This document shows, piece by piece, positions 43,579-52,966 of a DNA stretch of 64,000 bases. The notes below the pieces were generated by a model, which worked only from the letters and a program-made list of their open reading frames with translations, was not told the origin of the DNA and did no database searches. A program made the position numbers and the translations under genes. Origin of the DNA: Leptofilum sp041987425. Lineage in GTDB: Bacteria > Chloroflexota > Anaerolineae > Promineifilales > Promineifilaceae. The DNA lies in NCBI GenBank assembly GCA_041987425.1, contig JBHIWP010000004.1, positions 16,199 to 80,198 of the forward strand, written 5' to 3'. Every line of letters begins with the position of its first letter. Positions within the stretch are counted from its first letter, which is position 1.

Positions 43579-44172
43579 ATGAAGCGAGTACTTATTATAG
43601 GTTCAAGTGGCTCTGGTAAATCCACACTCGCCCGACAGCTCGGAGCCAGATTAGAACTGCCAGTTATTCATTTAGATCGCCACTACTGGCATCCCGGCTG
43701 GGTAGGCACACCGGATGCAGAGTGGCAGCAAACCGTTGCTCGGCTGCTCCAGCGCGAGCAGTGGGTTATGGATGGCAACTATCGCAGCACGTTGCGAATG
43801 CGCCTGAACGCAGCCGATGCCGTTGTCTTCCTGGACCTGCCGCCGTGGATTTGTGCCTTGCGCGCGCTCAAGCGCCGCATCCAATACCGCAACCGGCCGC
43901 GCCCCGACATCGCTGAGGGATGCAATGAACCTCTTTTTGATCCCCAACTGTTTCAGTTTATTCGCCACGTTCTAAGTTACCCAGATCGGGCCAAGCCGTA
44001 TGTAATGAAACAGCTGCTCCAGATTGCCGATTCAAAGCATGTGGTGCTGTTGAGGTCGCCTAACGATGTGAACAGCTTCTTGAGCGCGCCCCTGGATTTC
44101 CCCACGCTGAACCTGATTCAAGGCGGCAAGCTGGCCAACATGCCGCAAATTGCCCGCGTGCCTCTGGATTAG
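43579..44172 (+). CDS. P-loop nucleotide kinase-like protein, copy 2
   Basis: 197-residue protein from ATG 43579 (MKRVLIIGSSGSGKST): Walker A at 8-16, VIHLDRHYWHPGW, WVMDGNYRSTLRMRLNAADAVVFLDLP. It is clearly paralogous with 39747-40283 (both have HxD, DGNYR/S and LD motifs). A longer frame from 43441 exists, but the 46 extra residues are outside the domain; GGGAGGGG 10 or so bases ahead supports the shorter start. It overlaps thpR by 4 bases, convergent. Substrate unknown. Confidence 0.75.
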   Translation: MKRVLIIGSSGSGKSTLARQLGARLELPVIHLDRHYWHPGWVGTPDAEWQQTVARLLQREQWVMDGNYRSTLRMRLNAADAVVFLDLPPWICALRALKRRIQYRNRPRPDIAEGCNEPLFDPQLFQFIRHVLSYPDRAKPYVMKQLLQIADSKHVVLLRSPNDVNSFLSAPLDFPTLNLIQGGKLANMPQIARVPLD

Positions 44173-44729
44173 AACCGGGCTACGTGTCGCGTGGTATAAA
44201 CGGATCCAGACGGCCGTAATTCACTCTGCACCAGCTGAATCTCCCTCACCTCAAACGCTGCCGCCGCCAACGCCACTGCCCAATCCAGAGCCTGCACCTG
44301 CCGATTATCTTTCACCCGTCCCACTGTAATATGGGGGCTGAACGGCCGTCTTTCTGGCGGCCAGCCCAACTGCACCACAATATCCTCTAACGCTGCTTGC
44401 ATACGCTGCAACGTGGCTACATCGCCGCCTAATCCTGCCCAAACCACGCGCGGCCGTTTCCGGCTGGGAAAGGCTCCAACGCCGTTCAGGCGCAGTTGAA
44501 AAGGCGATTGCTGGCGCACAAAACTGCTTAACTGGTCTTGCAAAGCGGGTAGCTTAGAAACGGCCGTATCGCCCAAAAAACGCAGCGTCAGATGCAGCTG
44601 TTCTGGCTTTACCCAGCGGATTGCCCGGTCTGGCAGGTGCTGGCCCATTTGCGCGGCCGTCTGCAACAATACTGACTTCACCGCTTCCGGCAGCTCTATG
44701 GCAATAAACAGGCGCATCGTATGGTTCAC
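44169..44729 (-). CDS. thpR: RNA 2',3'-cyclic phosphodiesterase (ThpR/LigT)
   Basis: 186-residue 2H phosphoesterase that opens 2',3'-cyclic phosphates on RNA to 2'-phosphates. Both catalytic HxTx motifs are present: HLTLRFLG and HITVGRVK. Starts MNHTMRLFIAIELPEAV with the usual AIELP. It overlaps the upstream dehydrogenase by 4 bases (ATGA); the start may alternatively be the Met at 44717. The biological substrate is unknown. Confidence 0.93.
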   Translation of the reverse strand: MNHTMRLFIAIELPEAVKSVLLQTAAQMGQHLPDRAIRWVKPEQLHLTLRFLGDTAVSKLPALQDQLSSFVRQQSPFQLRLNGVGAFPSRKRPRVVWAGLGGDVATLQRMQAALEDIVVQLGWPPERRPFSPHITVGRVKDNRQVQALDWAVALAAAAFEVREIQLVQSELRPSGSVYTTRHVARF

Positions 44730-45589
44730 AGTTCTATCTCTCCTAATATCGAAGTAAGCACTTGATCCAGTTCCGGCATGGCCTCGACCGTTTTGAAGTG
44801 GGCCAGCCGTTGGTATATGTCGGCAGACGCTTCATGGAAGCCCCCAGGCAGGCCAACGCTGGCAAATGTGGCCGCAATTTCGTGCATCTCGCCTTCAAAA
44901 CGCCACGCTTTGGCCGTGACGCGGCGCACGCGCTGCTGCGTTTGCCGGGCAAAATCGGAGCCATCTCGCGACCATTGCTCCTCAAGATTGGCGCGCACAC
45001 CCAACGCTTCGGCCCCGGCCAGAATGGCGCCCAGCAGGGCAGTCGTGCCTTTGGTGTAAGCCGCAAAGCACATCTTCAGCGCCGATGCCTGGCCGATATG
45101 CTCGCCGATAACGGCCGTTTCCAAAGGTCCGCTCACAAAAAAGGACGCCGCTAACGTTGCCCATTCACCAGACAAATACAGCCAGGTCCGCTTCGGCTCC
45201 CAGGCAGGGCCGCCAATAATGCCGCCGTCTACAAAAACCACACCTGCTGCACGCATCATCTCCGCCATATGAGCGGCTTTTTGCGGAGCAATGGCGTTAG
45301 CGTCCAGATACAGTCCGGTAAAGCCTGCGGCCACCACTTCTTCTGCAACAGCCACGGCCAAATGGGGTGGACAAACCGACACAATGGCCTCACACGCTGC
45401 ACACAACTCTGCCATAGATTGCGCATCCAGCAGATTATGCTCCTGGGCGCGGGCCACGCTTTCCGCGCTGCGCCCTTGTGACGCCCAGTAGACGTCAAAC
45501 CCACTGCGCTGCATTGTTGCCGCCACCGAAATACCCATTGCCCCCGGGCTAATAATGCCAATCTTTTTGATCATACCCTTTTGCCTCAT
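44726..45589 (-). CDS. NAD(P)-binding dehydrogenase with DUF1932 domain
   Basis: 287-residue 3-hydroxyisobutyrate/6-phosphogluconate-type dehydrogenase. Rossmann motif IGIISPGAMG near residue 10, VSVCPPHLAVAVAEEV, DANAIAP, and FVDGGIIGGPAW. The C-terminal helical half is DUF1932 (KMCFAAYTKGTTALLGAILAGAEALGV). I place the start at ATG 45589 with GGAGG ahead; a longer frame to 45673 lacks a ribosome site. Substrate unknown. Co-translated with thpR. Confidence 0.85.
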   Translation of the reverse strand: MRQKGMIKKIGIISPGAMGISVAATMQRSGFDVYWASQGRSAESVARAQEHNLLDAQSMAELCAACEAIVSVCPPHLAVAVAEEVVAAGFTGLYLDANAIAPQKAAHMAEMMRAAGVVFVDGGIIGGPAWEPKRTWLYLSGEWATLAASFFVSGPLETAVIGEHIGQASALKMCFAAYTKGTTALLGAILAGAEALGVRANLEEQWSRDGSDFARQTQQRVRRVTAKAWRFEGEMHEIAATFASVGLPGGFHEASADIYQRLAHFKTVEAMPELDQVLTSILGEIEL

Positions 45590-45739
45590 TTTTCCTCCGT
45601 GCGCATAAACCATGCGGCTCTTCTTGCTTTCGTGTTCGCAATCGCACAAACGGCCGTCCCACTTACCTTCCACTTCTCACATTTCACTTACCACTTTTTA
45701 CTTCTCACCTGTTCTCCTGTCACAAACTTGCCACCAAAT

Positions 45740-45768
45740 TTTACCTTTTTCTCATTCCCCGCTACAAT
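45740..45768 (+). promoter_or_regulatory. Promoter for ATPase-wHTH gene (leaderless)
   Basis: TTTACC (45740-45745), 17-base spacer, TACAAT (45763-45768). The ATG at 45776 lies 8 bases after the -10, so the mRNA would begin at or next to the start codon, with no room for a ribosome site. Confidence 0.6.
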
Positions 45769-45775
45769 TGTGCCT

Positions 45776-47095
45776 ATGAGCATGGACAACCCTTTTTACC
45801 ATCGGGGCGCAATACGCCGCCAGCATGATTTTTACAACCGCGACGCTGAAATCAGCCAGATTTTGGGCCTGCTTCGCAACGGACAAAGCGTTTCGCTGAT
45901 TGGTCCGCGCCGCATTGGAAAAAGCTCCCTGCTCATTCACCTTACCCGGCCAGACGTCCGCGCCCAGCTTCAGATGGACCCACCCCACGTGCTCTTTGTG
46001 CTTATCGACTGCCAGGAGTTTGGCGGCTCTCCACCAGAAGAGATTTACGAGGCGCTGCTAGACGGGCTGCTAGACGCCGCCCAAGAAGCGGGCATGGCCA
46101 TCGAAGCGGACCAGTCCCCCGGCACTTACCGGGCGCTGGACCGGGCGCTGCACCAGATTCATAAGAATGATACGGCCGTTGTCGTCTTGCTCGATGAATT
46201 TGAACTGTTAGCTGCCAATGAACAGCTTACCCCCTACTTTTTTGCCCGGCTGCGCGGTCTCACCACCAAGTACGGGCTCGCCTACCTCACGGCCAGCCAA
46301 AGACCGCTCTTTGCCATCACCGCCGAAGAAGAAATTCTTAGCTCACCGTTTTTCAACATTTTTGTGACGCTGCCGCTGGGACTGTTCACCTTAGAAGCCA
46401 GCCGCCAAATGATTCAAAATCGGCTGGCAAGCGTGAACTGCACCTTTTCTGATGAGCTGGTCGATTACCTCATCTTTCTGGTAGGGCCACATCCCTTCTT
46501 TTTGCACGTGGCTGCCTACCATGCTTTCCAGGCAAAGATGCAGGATGTAAGCCTGGAAAGTAAAGATGATTTTGCCCAGCTAGACAATCCCATTGAAGTA
46601 GAAGCGGATTCGCATTTGGGCTACCTGTGGCAAAACCTGACGGCCGAGGAGCAATATGCTCTGGCGATTGCCGATGGCCCCATTGACAGCCTGCGCCTGC
46701 TAGAGCAGCAATGCCTTCTGGAAGCCATAGACGGCGCCTACCGCTACACGAGCGAAATTTTGCGCCGCTATGTGCGCCGCCAGCAGGTTAGCGGCTTGAT
46801 TCAGGCAGGGCCATTTGTCATTGACCAGCAGCGGCACCAGGTATGGGGCCAGGGCCAGGAGATGAGCCTGACAACTTCCCAATTTGCCATTTTGGTAAGC
46901 TTGTGCCAAAACGCTGGGCAGGTGGTTCATGGGGACGATTTGGAAACGGCCGTTTGGGGGGATGTGCTTGTTGATGACCCAGACCGGCTGAAAACGCTCA
47001 TCAAGCGGCTGCGCCGCGCAATTAGTCCGTTCGACACCTGGATCATAAGCGAGCGGGGTGTGGGCTACGCGCTGCGGCCACCCGAAGGCCAGTAA
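45776..47095 (+). CDS. AAA-type ATPase fused to C-terminal OmpR-like winged helix
   Basis: 439 residues. ATPase about 15-250: Walker A G43PRRIGKS50, Walker B VVVLLDEFELL, sensor-like TASQRPLF, in the style of STAND/AAA_16 switches. A helical lid region follows to about 340. The C-terminal 95 residues are a trans_reg_C (OmpR/PhoB) winged helix: MSLTTSQFAILVSLCQNAGQVVHGDDLETAVWGD...LKTLIKRLRRAI...ERGVGYAL. A DNA-binding effector on an ATPase switch, without receiver domain, suggests an ATP-gated transcription regulator. The next gene carries a related ATPase domain, so the two likely act together. Leaderless start. Confidence 0.85.
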   Translation: MSMDNPFYHRGAIRRQHDFYNRDAEISQILGLLRNGQSVSLIGPRRIGKSSLLIHLTRPDVRAQLQMDPPHVLFVLIDCQEFGGSPPEEIYEALLDGLLDAAQEAGMAIEADQSPGTYRALDRALHQIHKNDTAVVVLLDEFELLAANEQLTPYFFARLRGLTTKYGLAYLTASQRPLFAITAEEEILSSPFFNIFVTLPLGLFTLEASRQMIQNRLASVNCTFSDELVDYLIFLVGPHPFFLHVAAYHAFQAKMQDVSLESKDDFAQLDNPIEVEADSHLGYLWQNLTAEEQYALAIADGPIDSLRLLEQQCLLEAIDGAYRYTSEILRRYVRRQQVSGLIQAGPFVIDQQRHQVWGQGQEMSLTTSQFAILVSLCQNAGQVVHGDDLETAVWGDVLVDDPDRLKTLIKRLRRAISPFDTWIISERGVGYALRPPEGQ

Positions 47096-47104
47096 GCGGT
47101 AGGC

Positions 47105-47159
47105 CAGTATTCAGTAATCAGAGTCCAGTTATTACCGATTACTGACCCACTGAATACTG
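47105..47159. repeat. CAGTATTCAGT / CAGTAATC inverted repeat
   Basis: Outer arms CAGTATTCAGT (47105-47115) and ACTGAATACTG (47149-47159), with inner CAGTAATC and GATTACTG copies. It fills the gap between the two ATPase genes. A one-sided copy lies at about 39692-39717 (GGTGAGCAGTAAACAGTAAT). Confidence 0.75.
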
Positions 47160-47171
47160 ATCACTAAAAAT

Positions 47172-50100
47172 ATGACAAGGGGCAACTCTCAACAGGCTGG
47201 TTTTTTAACGAACGGCCGTCCCCACTGGCCGCGTTTTTTCTTGTTGCTCTTTCTTAGCCTTCTTCTCTGGCACAATCCTCACTCCCTTCACGCCCAGGCA
47301 CAAACGCCCGCCTACTGGCGTCACTCTGCCTCCAGCCGCATAAGCCACGTCATTAGCCAGGATATGAACCAGGATGGCGTGGATGAATTCCTGGTAGCGG
47401 CGGAAAACGGCCGTGTCGAGCTGCTAAACTCCATCGGCAACCTGCAATGGAGCATTCCGGCGGGTGACGTCATCCAGGCTATCAACATTCTGAACCTCGA
47501 TGAGGACCCCGAACATGAAATTGCCCTGGTGGCTAACCGCAACCTCACGCTGTTTAGCCTGGGCGGCAGCAAACTGTGGTCCATTCCCCTCAACACCATC
47601 ACCCCGCCACAGCCGCTTCTGGCTTTTAGCAGCAGCGCGGGCGGGCAGGAGTGGCTGGCACGATACAACGTGCAGGTTCGCCAAATTGAACCTTTTGACC
47701 ACGATGGTGACGGCCGTGATGAACTACTCGTTCTGTTCAGCAGCGGCCAGCTACAGCTATTTGACCAAAACGGCTCGGTAATTTGGGCCAACAACGAAAA
47801 AAACTCGCCGTTGCTCAGCACCCAGGTGCTTATGCAGGTTGCCGATCTCAACGCCGATGGGCAAACGGAAGTCGCGCTTGGGTACTTTAACCCCTCGCTT
47901 CGCTTTAGCGAGCTGCGCCTGATCAACGGCAGGGGAGAAGATATTTGGGAGCAGCCTCAGCCAATCTCCGACGTCATCTCTGCGCTCAGCGTCGTGCCTT
48001 TTGGCGAAGATGGCGAGCTGTTTCTGGCAGTTGGCTCCGGCGGCGGGCAGATTAACTTGCTGAACTATGATCGCCAGCGGGAATGGTGGCCCCGTACCCT
48101 CAACAAGCCCATAACCACGCTCACCGCTGGAGAGTTTGACGGCGAGCCTTTGCTCTTTGCTGGCACGCAGGTTGGCGTGGTTGTCGCTTACCGCGCCAAC
48201 GGCAGCCGCCTCTGGACCCGGCGGCTGGTATCAGAGGCCAATCGGCCGGTGGTGGGGCTGTCCACAGCGCAATCCAGCAATGATGCAACCGAGCCGCTAC
48301 TGTCTGTGCTTTTGGGCCCCAGAACAGGGACCAATGGTCCCAATGATGTGCTGCTGCTGGGGCCAACCAACCGGACACTGGCAACCTATGAGGTGGTAGA
48401 CGCCAATGGGCTAACTCGCCTGCTAGACATTAACCAGGACGGCCGTTATGAACTGCTCCTGGCGCGTTTTGCCACGGTGGAGCTGCTGGGCCTTGGCGTG
48501 GGCACCAGCGAGATCGCCCCAGAATGGAGCCGGTCTCTTGATTCTGAACCAGGCGCCATGCTCGTTGTCGATTTTGATAGGGACGGTGAGGATGAGCTGG
48601 TGGTGGGGGCACGCGACGGCCGTTTGCACTACATTGATCAACAAAATCGCGTTCCCTGGCTTGTCACTCCTGGGGGCAACATCACCGATTTGGCCCTGCT
48701 GGTCAATGAACAAGGCCAGCAGCAGGTTGTGGTCATTCGCAACACCAGCGTAGTGGGCGCAGACAACCTGGAACGCCAGCAGGCCTGGATCGACGTGCGC
48801 GGCACCGATGGCGAGCAGCTTTGGGAACGTGCCTTCGAAACCAATATCACCAGCGTGCTGGTTGAAGACATCAATGATCGCGGCGATCCTGAAATCATAG
48901 TGGGCACCCAGGATGGCAAGATTCTTGCCTTTACCGCCACCAACACCGAACTTTGGGACAAAAGCCTGGCAGAGGAGGGAAAGGTTGGCAGCCCTATTAC
49001 CCAGCTCTTGCAGCTCCAAAATCTGGAAACCGGGCAATCCATTATCATTGCTGCGTCCCAAAATCACCTGTACAACGTTCAGTTCCGAGCCCCTTTTTCT
49101 CCTTCAGGTATCGCCGCTTATGAGTCGCCAATAAATTCCGTGTTTCGTCTTGAGCAGCCCGGTGGAGAACTGGCTACCGCGCTGCTGGTGTTTACAGAAG
49201 GGCAGGTATCTGGGCTTACATGGCGCGGCATCCAAATGCCGGTGTGGCCCATTTCTTTGGAAGGCAACCCGCTGCTCAGCATTCCCGCCAACGACATCAT
49301 CGAAGAGGCATTTGAAGAGTCTACGGCCGAATCCTTTTTGGTGGCGACCAACGAGGCTGAATTGATCCGGCTGCACATTGAAGACAGCACGCCAAACGTG
49401 CTGTGGCGGCTGATTGGCCTGAGTAACGTCACCTCGCTTTACTGGGGAGACCTGACGGGAGACGCGCTGCCAGAAATTGTGGTTGGCAACAGTGAAGGCA
49501 GCGAAGGTCGCATCTATCTCTACTCCAATCAGCCAGAACTGATTGACGAGATTCCCCTCTCCAGCGGCATTTTTGCCATGACAACGGTACGTCGCAATGA
49601 GCAACAAAACGCGGATCTAGTTGCCGTAACGGAAAATGGCCTGGTGCAGCTGTTCCGCACCACCGAAAATCGTCCCCCGCTGCTGACAAACCCTCAGGTA
49701 GAAGGACAATACAGCTTTGGCGTGTCTGTCACCGACGTAGAAGGGGATGAGGTGGCGATACGGCTGGAGATATTTAACCCGGCAAACGGCCGTTGGGAAA
49801 ATCAAGGCACAGAAGTGGTCGCCAACGGCAATGACCGCCGCTTTTGGACAGTCCCCAATCCGGCAATCACCAACAACAACATTCTCTACCGCTTCTACTA
49901 TGATGATGGCGCTTATCAAGGTGCGCTCACCCCGCAGGCCAGCCCTATGGTGACGGCCAACACCAGCTGGCTGCGGCCCAGCGCTGGCACATTGACCTTT
50001 ATTGCCCTCCTTTTGGCCACAGGCACCTTCCTATTTATTCGCCAGACGCAGCTGCCCGCTGTGCGGGCGCGTCGCTTCTATCAGCGGCTAAAAAACCAGC

Positions 50101-52217
50101 CAGAGCGTACGCTCGTGCTCATTGAAGGAAAATACAGCGCCACCAGCGCCTCACAAGACTTTCTTATCTATTTAGCCAGCCAGGCCCGCCAGAGAGGCGA
50201 TTCGCTGGTAAGCAGCCTGTCTGACGGGCTGTTTCTGCTGGCCGACCGCCCACATGCGGGTCTGCCCATCATCAATGGGGCGCTGGCCGATGCCCAAAAT
50301 GAACAGCCCGCCTGGGAACAGCTAGAGCGTTGGCAAATGATTTTTAAAACCGGGCAGGCGCTGCTAGAGGCTCCAACGATTACAGAAATCTCCTTGCTAC
50401 GGCCGCAGCTCGTGCAGCTATTGGATTATTTAGAACAGCGCGACAAATGGTCTCCTGTACTGGATGCCCTGCTGCCCATTCTGACCAATTTGCGCGACAG
50501 CGAGCGGGTTGATCTGCCGGAGGATCGCCTGGTTTATCTGAATGAAGCGACGCATTTAATCAGCGAGCTTCAGCTAACGCTGCCGGAATTTTCTGTGCGA
50601 ATCGAGAAGACACTGGCAGAGGCCATTGTCCGCCGCTGGGCTGGGCTGCTTAGCGCGGCCAGTGAAGAGCTGCGCGGCCAGGCCAACGTGGTGGTGACGT
50701 TGAAGACCAGACGCATTGTCTCCGGTGAGAAGACGGAAGTGACGCTCGTTCTGCAGAACAACGGCCGTGCCCCTGCCGAAAACATCATCGCCGTCTTAGA
50801 CAACGATCCGGGTTATGTGGTACAGAGCGGGCCTCAACACATTCCACTGCTGCCACCTGGGCGCAGTCGCCAGGTCAGCTTTGCCCTGGAGCCGCAGGTT
50901 ACCGACCGCTTCCGCCTGGGCCTTACCGTCACCTATGACGACCGCCACCAGCGCGACCGGCAAATTGCGTTTGGCGACATGGTCAATTTGCTGCTGCCTA
51001 CGCGAGACTTCAAACCGATTTTCAATCCATACCTGCCCGGCACGCCTCTACGCCAAAACAGCCGACTTTTTTACGGCCGTGAGCAGCTTTTTAGCTTCAT
51101 TGCCGACAATGCAGGCGGCTGGTCACAGCGCAACGTGCTCATTCTGATTGGGCAGCGACGCACGGGCAAGACTTCCACTTTGCTGCGGTTGGGCCAACAT
51201 CTGCCCGATGATCTGCTGCCGGTCTACATAGATTGCCAGTCGCTGGGAGTCAGCCCCGGCATGGGCGCTCTGTTCCATGATATGGCCTGGCTGATTTCCG
51301 ACGCGCTGAGCCTGCAAGATATTGAAATTGAAGTGCCTGCACCAGAGGTGTGGCAGCTGGACCCCACAGGCGAGTTCCAGCGCCGCTTTATTCCCGCTGT
51401 TAAGGCGCTGCTACCGCCGGACACAACGCTGCTGCTGGTGTTCGACGAGTTTGAAGCGTTTGAAAACCTGGTGGAAGACGGCATTTTGCCCCCGACCTTT
51501 TTCAGCTTTATGCGCCACCTTATGCAGCACAGTGAAGGTTTGAGCTTTATTTTTGTGGGCACGCGCCGGCTGGAAGAAATGAGCGCCGACTACTGGTCTG
51601 TGCTGTTCAACATTGCCCTATATGAACGCATCACTTACCTATCTGAGGAATCGGCGATTCGGCTGATAACCGAGCCAGTTGCGCCGGATCTCATTTATGA
51701 TGATCTGGCGCTGGACAAAATCTGGCGGGTGACGGCGGGACATCCGTACTTTGTGCAGCTGGTTTGCTACGCCCTGGTGAAGCGGGCCAACGCCGAGCGC
51801 ACGGGCTACGTTACAATTTCGGACGTAAACGCCACGCTGGATGAGATGCTGAGCCTGGGCGAAGTGCACTTTGCCTATCTCTGGCAGCGTTCCACCCCGT
51901 CTGAGCGCGTCGTGCTAACGGCCGTTGCCCACATGAACCACGACGACTCCGCCTTCCATCCAGAAGACATCATGGACTTTCTGGAGCCGTTTGGCATTCA
52001 GCTTCCCCCTACGGAAGTAACGGCCGCTTTAAACAGGCTGGTTGAGCGAGAAATTATGCGCGAGGTGACCGATGGGGCCACAACGCTATATGAGCTTAAA
52101 ATTGGCCTGGTAGGTTTGTGGACGGCGCAGCACAAGAGCGTAAGCAAGCTGCATGCAACCCAGGCGAATGGAACGGCCGTTTCCGCCAAATCAAAACTCC
52201 CGGCCAGGCGTTCTTAG
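47172..52217 (+). CDS. Giant beta-propeller/transmembrane/AAA-ATPase receptor-like protein
   Basis: 1,681 residues. N-terminal signal-like helix (about 20-42), then an extracellular beta-propeller of VCBS/FG-GAP type to about 870, with Ca-binding loops such as DHDGDGRDE, DLNADGQTE, DINQDGRYE and DFDRDGEDE. One membrane helix lies at about 937-957 (LTFIALLLATGTFLFI). A cytoplasmic helical part follows, then a CARDB-like beta domain (about 1175-1275, VTLKTRRIVSGEKTEVTLVLQN), and a C-terminal AAA/STAND-like ATPase with Walker A GQRRTGKTS at 1327 and Walker B LLLVFDEFEAF near 1420. The domain order reads as a sensor outside and a switch inside. Ligand unknown. No clear ribosome site before ATG 47172. 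Confidence 0.85.
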   Translation: MTRGNSQQAGFLTNGRPHWPRFFLLLFLSLLLWHNPHSLHAQAQTPAYWRHSASSRISHVISQDMNQDGVDEFLVAAENGRVELLNSIGNLQWSIPAGDVIQAINILNLDEDPEHEIALVANRNLTLFSLGGSKLWSIPLNTITPPQPLLAFSSSAGGQEWLARYNVQVRQIEPFDHDGDGRDELLVLFSSGQLQLFDQNGSVIWANNEKNSPLLSTQVLMQVADLNADGQTEVALGYFNPSLRFSELRLINGRGEDIWEQPQPISDVISALSVVPFGEDGELFLAVGSGGGQINLLNYDRQREWWPRTLNKPITTLTAGEFDGEPLLFAGTQVGVVVAYRANGSRLWTRRLVSEANRPVVGLSTAQSSNDATEPLLSVLLGPRTGTNGPNDVLLLGPTNRTLATYEVVDANGLTRLLDINQDGRYELLLARFATVELLGLGVGTSEIAPEWSRSLDSEPGAMLVVDFDRDGEDELVVGARDGRLHYIDQQNRVPWLVTPGGNITDLALLVNEQGQQQVVVIRNTSVVGADNLERQQAWIDVRGTDGEQLWERAFETNITSVLVEDINDRGDPEIIVGTQDGKILAFTATNTELWDKSLAEEGKVGSPITQLLQLQNLETGQSIIIAASQNHLYNVQFRAPFSPSGIAAYESPINSVFRLEQPGGELATALLVFTEGQVSGLTWRGIQMPVWPISLEGNPLLSIPANDIIEEAFEESTAESFLVATNEAELIRLHIEDSTPNVLWRLIGLSNVTSLYWGDLTGDALPEIVVGNSEGSEGRIYLYSNQPELIDEIPLSSGIFAMTTVRRNEQQNADLVAVTENGLVQLFRTTENRPPLLTNPQVEGQYSFGVSVTDVEGDEVAIRLEIFNPANGRWENQGTEVVANGNDRRFWTVPNPAITNNNILYRFYYDDGAYQGALTPQASPMVTANTSWLRPSAGTLTFIALLLATGTFLFIRQTQLPAVRARRFYQRLKNQPERTLVLIEGKYSATSASQDFLIYLASQARQRGDSLVSSLSDGLFLLADRPHAGLPIINGALADAQNEQPAWEQLERWQMIFKTGQALLEAPTITEISLLRPQLVQLLDYLEQRDKWSPVLDALLPILTNLRDSERVDLPEDRLVYLNEATHLISELQLTLPEFSVRIEKTLAEAIVRRWAGLLSAASEELRGQANVVVTLKTRRIVSGEKTEVTLVLQNNGRAPAENIIAVLDNDPGYVVQSGPQHIPLLPPGRSRQVSFALEPQVTDRFRLGLTVTYDDRHQRDRQIAFGDMVNLLLPTRDFKPIFNPYLPGTPLRQNSRLFYGREQLFSFIADNAGGWSQRNVLILIGQRRTGKTSTLLRLGQHLPDDLLPVYIDCQSLGVSPGMGALFHDMAWLISDALSLQDIEIEVPAPEVWQLDPTGEFQRRFIPAVKALLPPDTTLLLVFDEFEAFENLVEDGILPPTFFSFMRHLMQHSEGLSFIFVGTRRLEEMSADYWSVLFNIALYERITYLSEESAIRLITEPVAPDLIYDDLALDKIWRVTAGHPYFVQLVCYALVKRANAERTGYVTISDVNATLDEMLSLGEVHFAYLWQRSTPSERVVLTAVAHMNHDDSAFHPEDIMDFLEPFGIQLPPTEVTAALNRLVEREIMREVTDGATTLYELKIGLVGLWTAQHKSVSKLHATQANGTAVSAKSKLPARRS

Positions 52218-52708
52218 GCAGGAAGGTCCTTTGGCTGCCAATGGTGCTTTAGACGGCCGTTTGTAAAGATTGTCAATTCCTGCCACGATTCAATTGGCAG
52301 TTCCACCACCGCTACGTTAGCCGTAGTCAGAGGGCGATCCTGGTCAGTGAGCAGCGCCACCAGCTCCTCCATCCCTGGATTGTGCCCTACCACCATCACC
52401 CTCTTATAGCTGTTTGGTAGCTCACTTAGCACCTCAATGTATTCTGGAGGACTCGCCAGGTAAAAATCCTTCGTAGTACGCAGTTCACCCTCAAATTCGC
52501 TTGCCAGGGCGACCATTTCGGCCGTCGTCAGGGCGCGCTCTGCCGTGGAGCTGATGATTAGCTCCGGCACCATATTTTGCTGATTGAGCCAGGCACCTAC
52601 TCGGGGTGCATCATATTTACCCCGGTCATTTAGGGGTCTGTCGTGGTCCGAAAGCTGGCTGTTGCCCCAGTCCGATTTGGCATGTCGCAGAATAAGTAAT
52701 GTTTTCAT
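52214..52708 (-). CDS. sixA: Phosphohistidine phosphatase (SixA-like)
   Basis: 164-residue histidine phosphatase superfamily protein. Catalytic RHG variant LRHAKSDW, Arg/His pocket SSTAERALTTAEM and VVGHNPGME, as in SixA. It may dephosphorylate phosphohistidine on proteins or small substrates. Start ATG 52708 with AAGGAGAA upstream. It overlaps the convergent 3' end of the 1,681-residue gene by 4 bases. A link to the histidine kinase at 31353 is not shown. Confidence 0.87.
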   Translation of the reverse strand: MKTLLILRHAKSDWGNSQLSDHDRPLNDRGKYDAPRVGAWLNQQNMVPELIISSTAERALTTAEMVALASEFEGELRTTKDFYLASPPEYIEVLSELPNSYKRVMVVGHNPGMEELVALLTDQDRPLTTANVAVVELPIESWQELTIFTNGRLKHHWQPKDLPA

Positions 52709-52805
52709 GGTGGCTTCTCCTTGTTCTGGCAACCTGCGGTAGGTTGCCTCAGGCTCTGTTACCGTAGCAAAATCGCGTTTTGGGTTACGTCCCTGCTTTC
52801 CCCAA

Positions 52806-52838
52806 GATAGCTGCAGCTTCACCTACGCTGCAGCTATC
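52806..52838. promoter_or_regulatory. 12-bp perfect dyad GATAGCTGCAGC
   Basis: Arms GATAGCTGCAGC (52806-52817) and GCTGCAGCTATC (52827-52838), 9-base loop TTCACCTAC. It lies upstream of sixA on one side and of a TATACT (52849-52854) on the other. Operator or hairpin; no candidate binder. Confidence 0.55.
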
Positions 52839-52864
52839 TAATTTCCCTTATACTTTAACCCTGA

Positions 52865-52966
52865 ATGGCTATGAAGGCCAATGACCAGCGGCAGGCCATA
52901 GAGCGACTGCACGCCAGTTTCCGCTCTGCTTCCAATGGCCTAAACAACATCATCCTGGCAAATTAA
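52865..52966 (+). CDS. Putative leaderless 33-residue peptide or small RNA unit
   Basis: ATG at 52865 lies 10 bases after TATACT (52849-52854). It encodes an amphipathic peptide with KANDQRQAIERLHASFRSAS and stops at 52964-52966. A small hairpin AGGCC-GGTG-GGCCT then GCTTTTT (52967-52987) follows at once. Dyad, -10, frame and terminator form a compact unit within the 559-base gap 52709-53267. It could equally be a small RNA. No homologue recognised. Confidence 0.3.
   Translation: MAMKANDQRQAIERLHASFRSASNGLNNIILAN

Noticed and set aside
45581..45775. Upstream extension of the ATPase-wHTH gene to 45581
   Set aside because: This part overlaps the divergent dehydrogenase start and repeat sequence; a promoter lies at 45740-45768.
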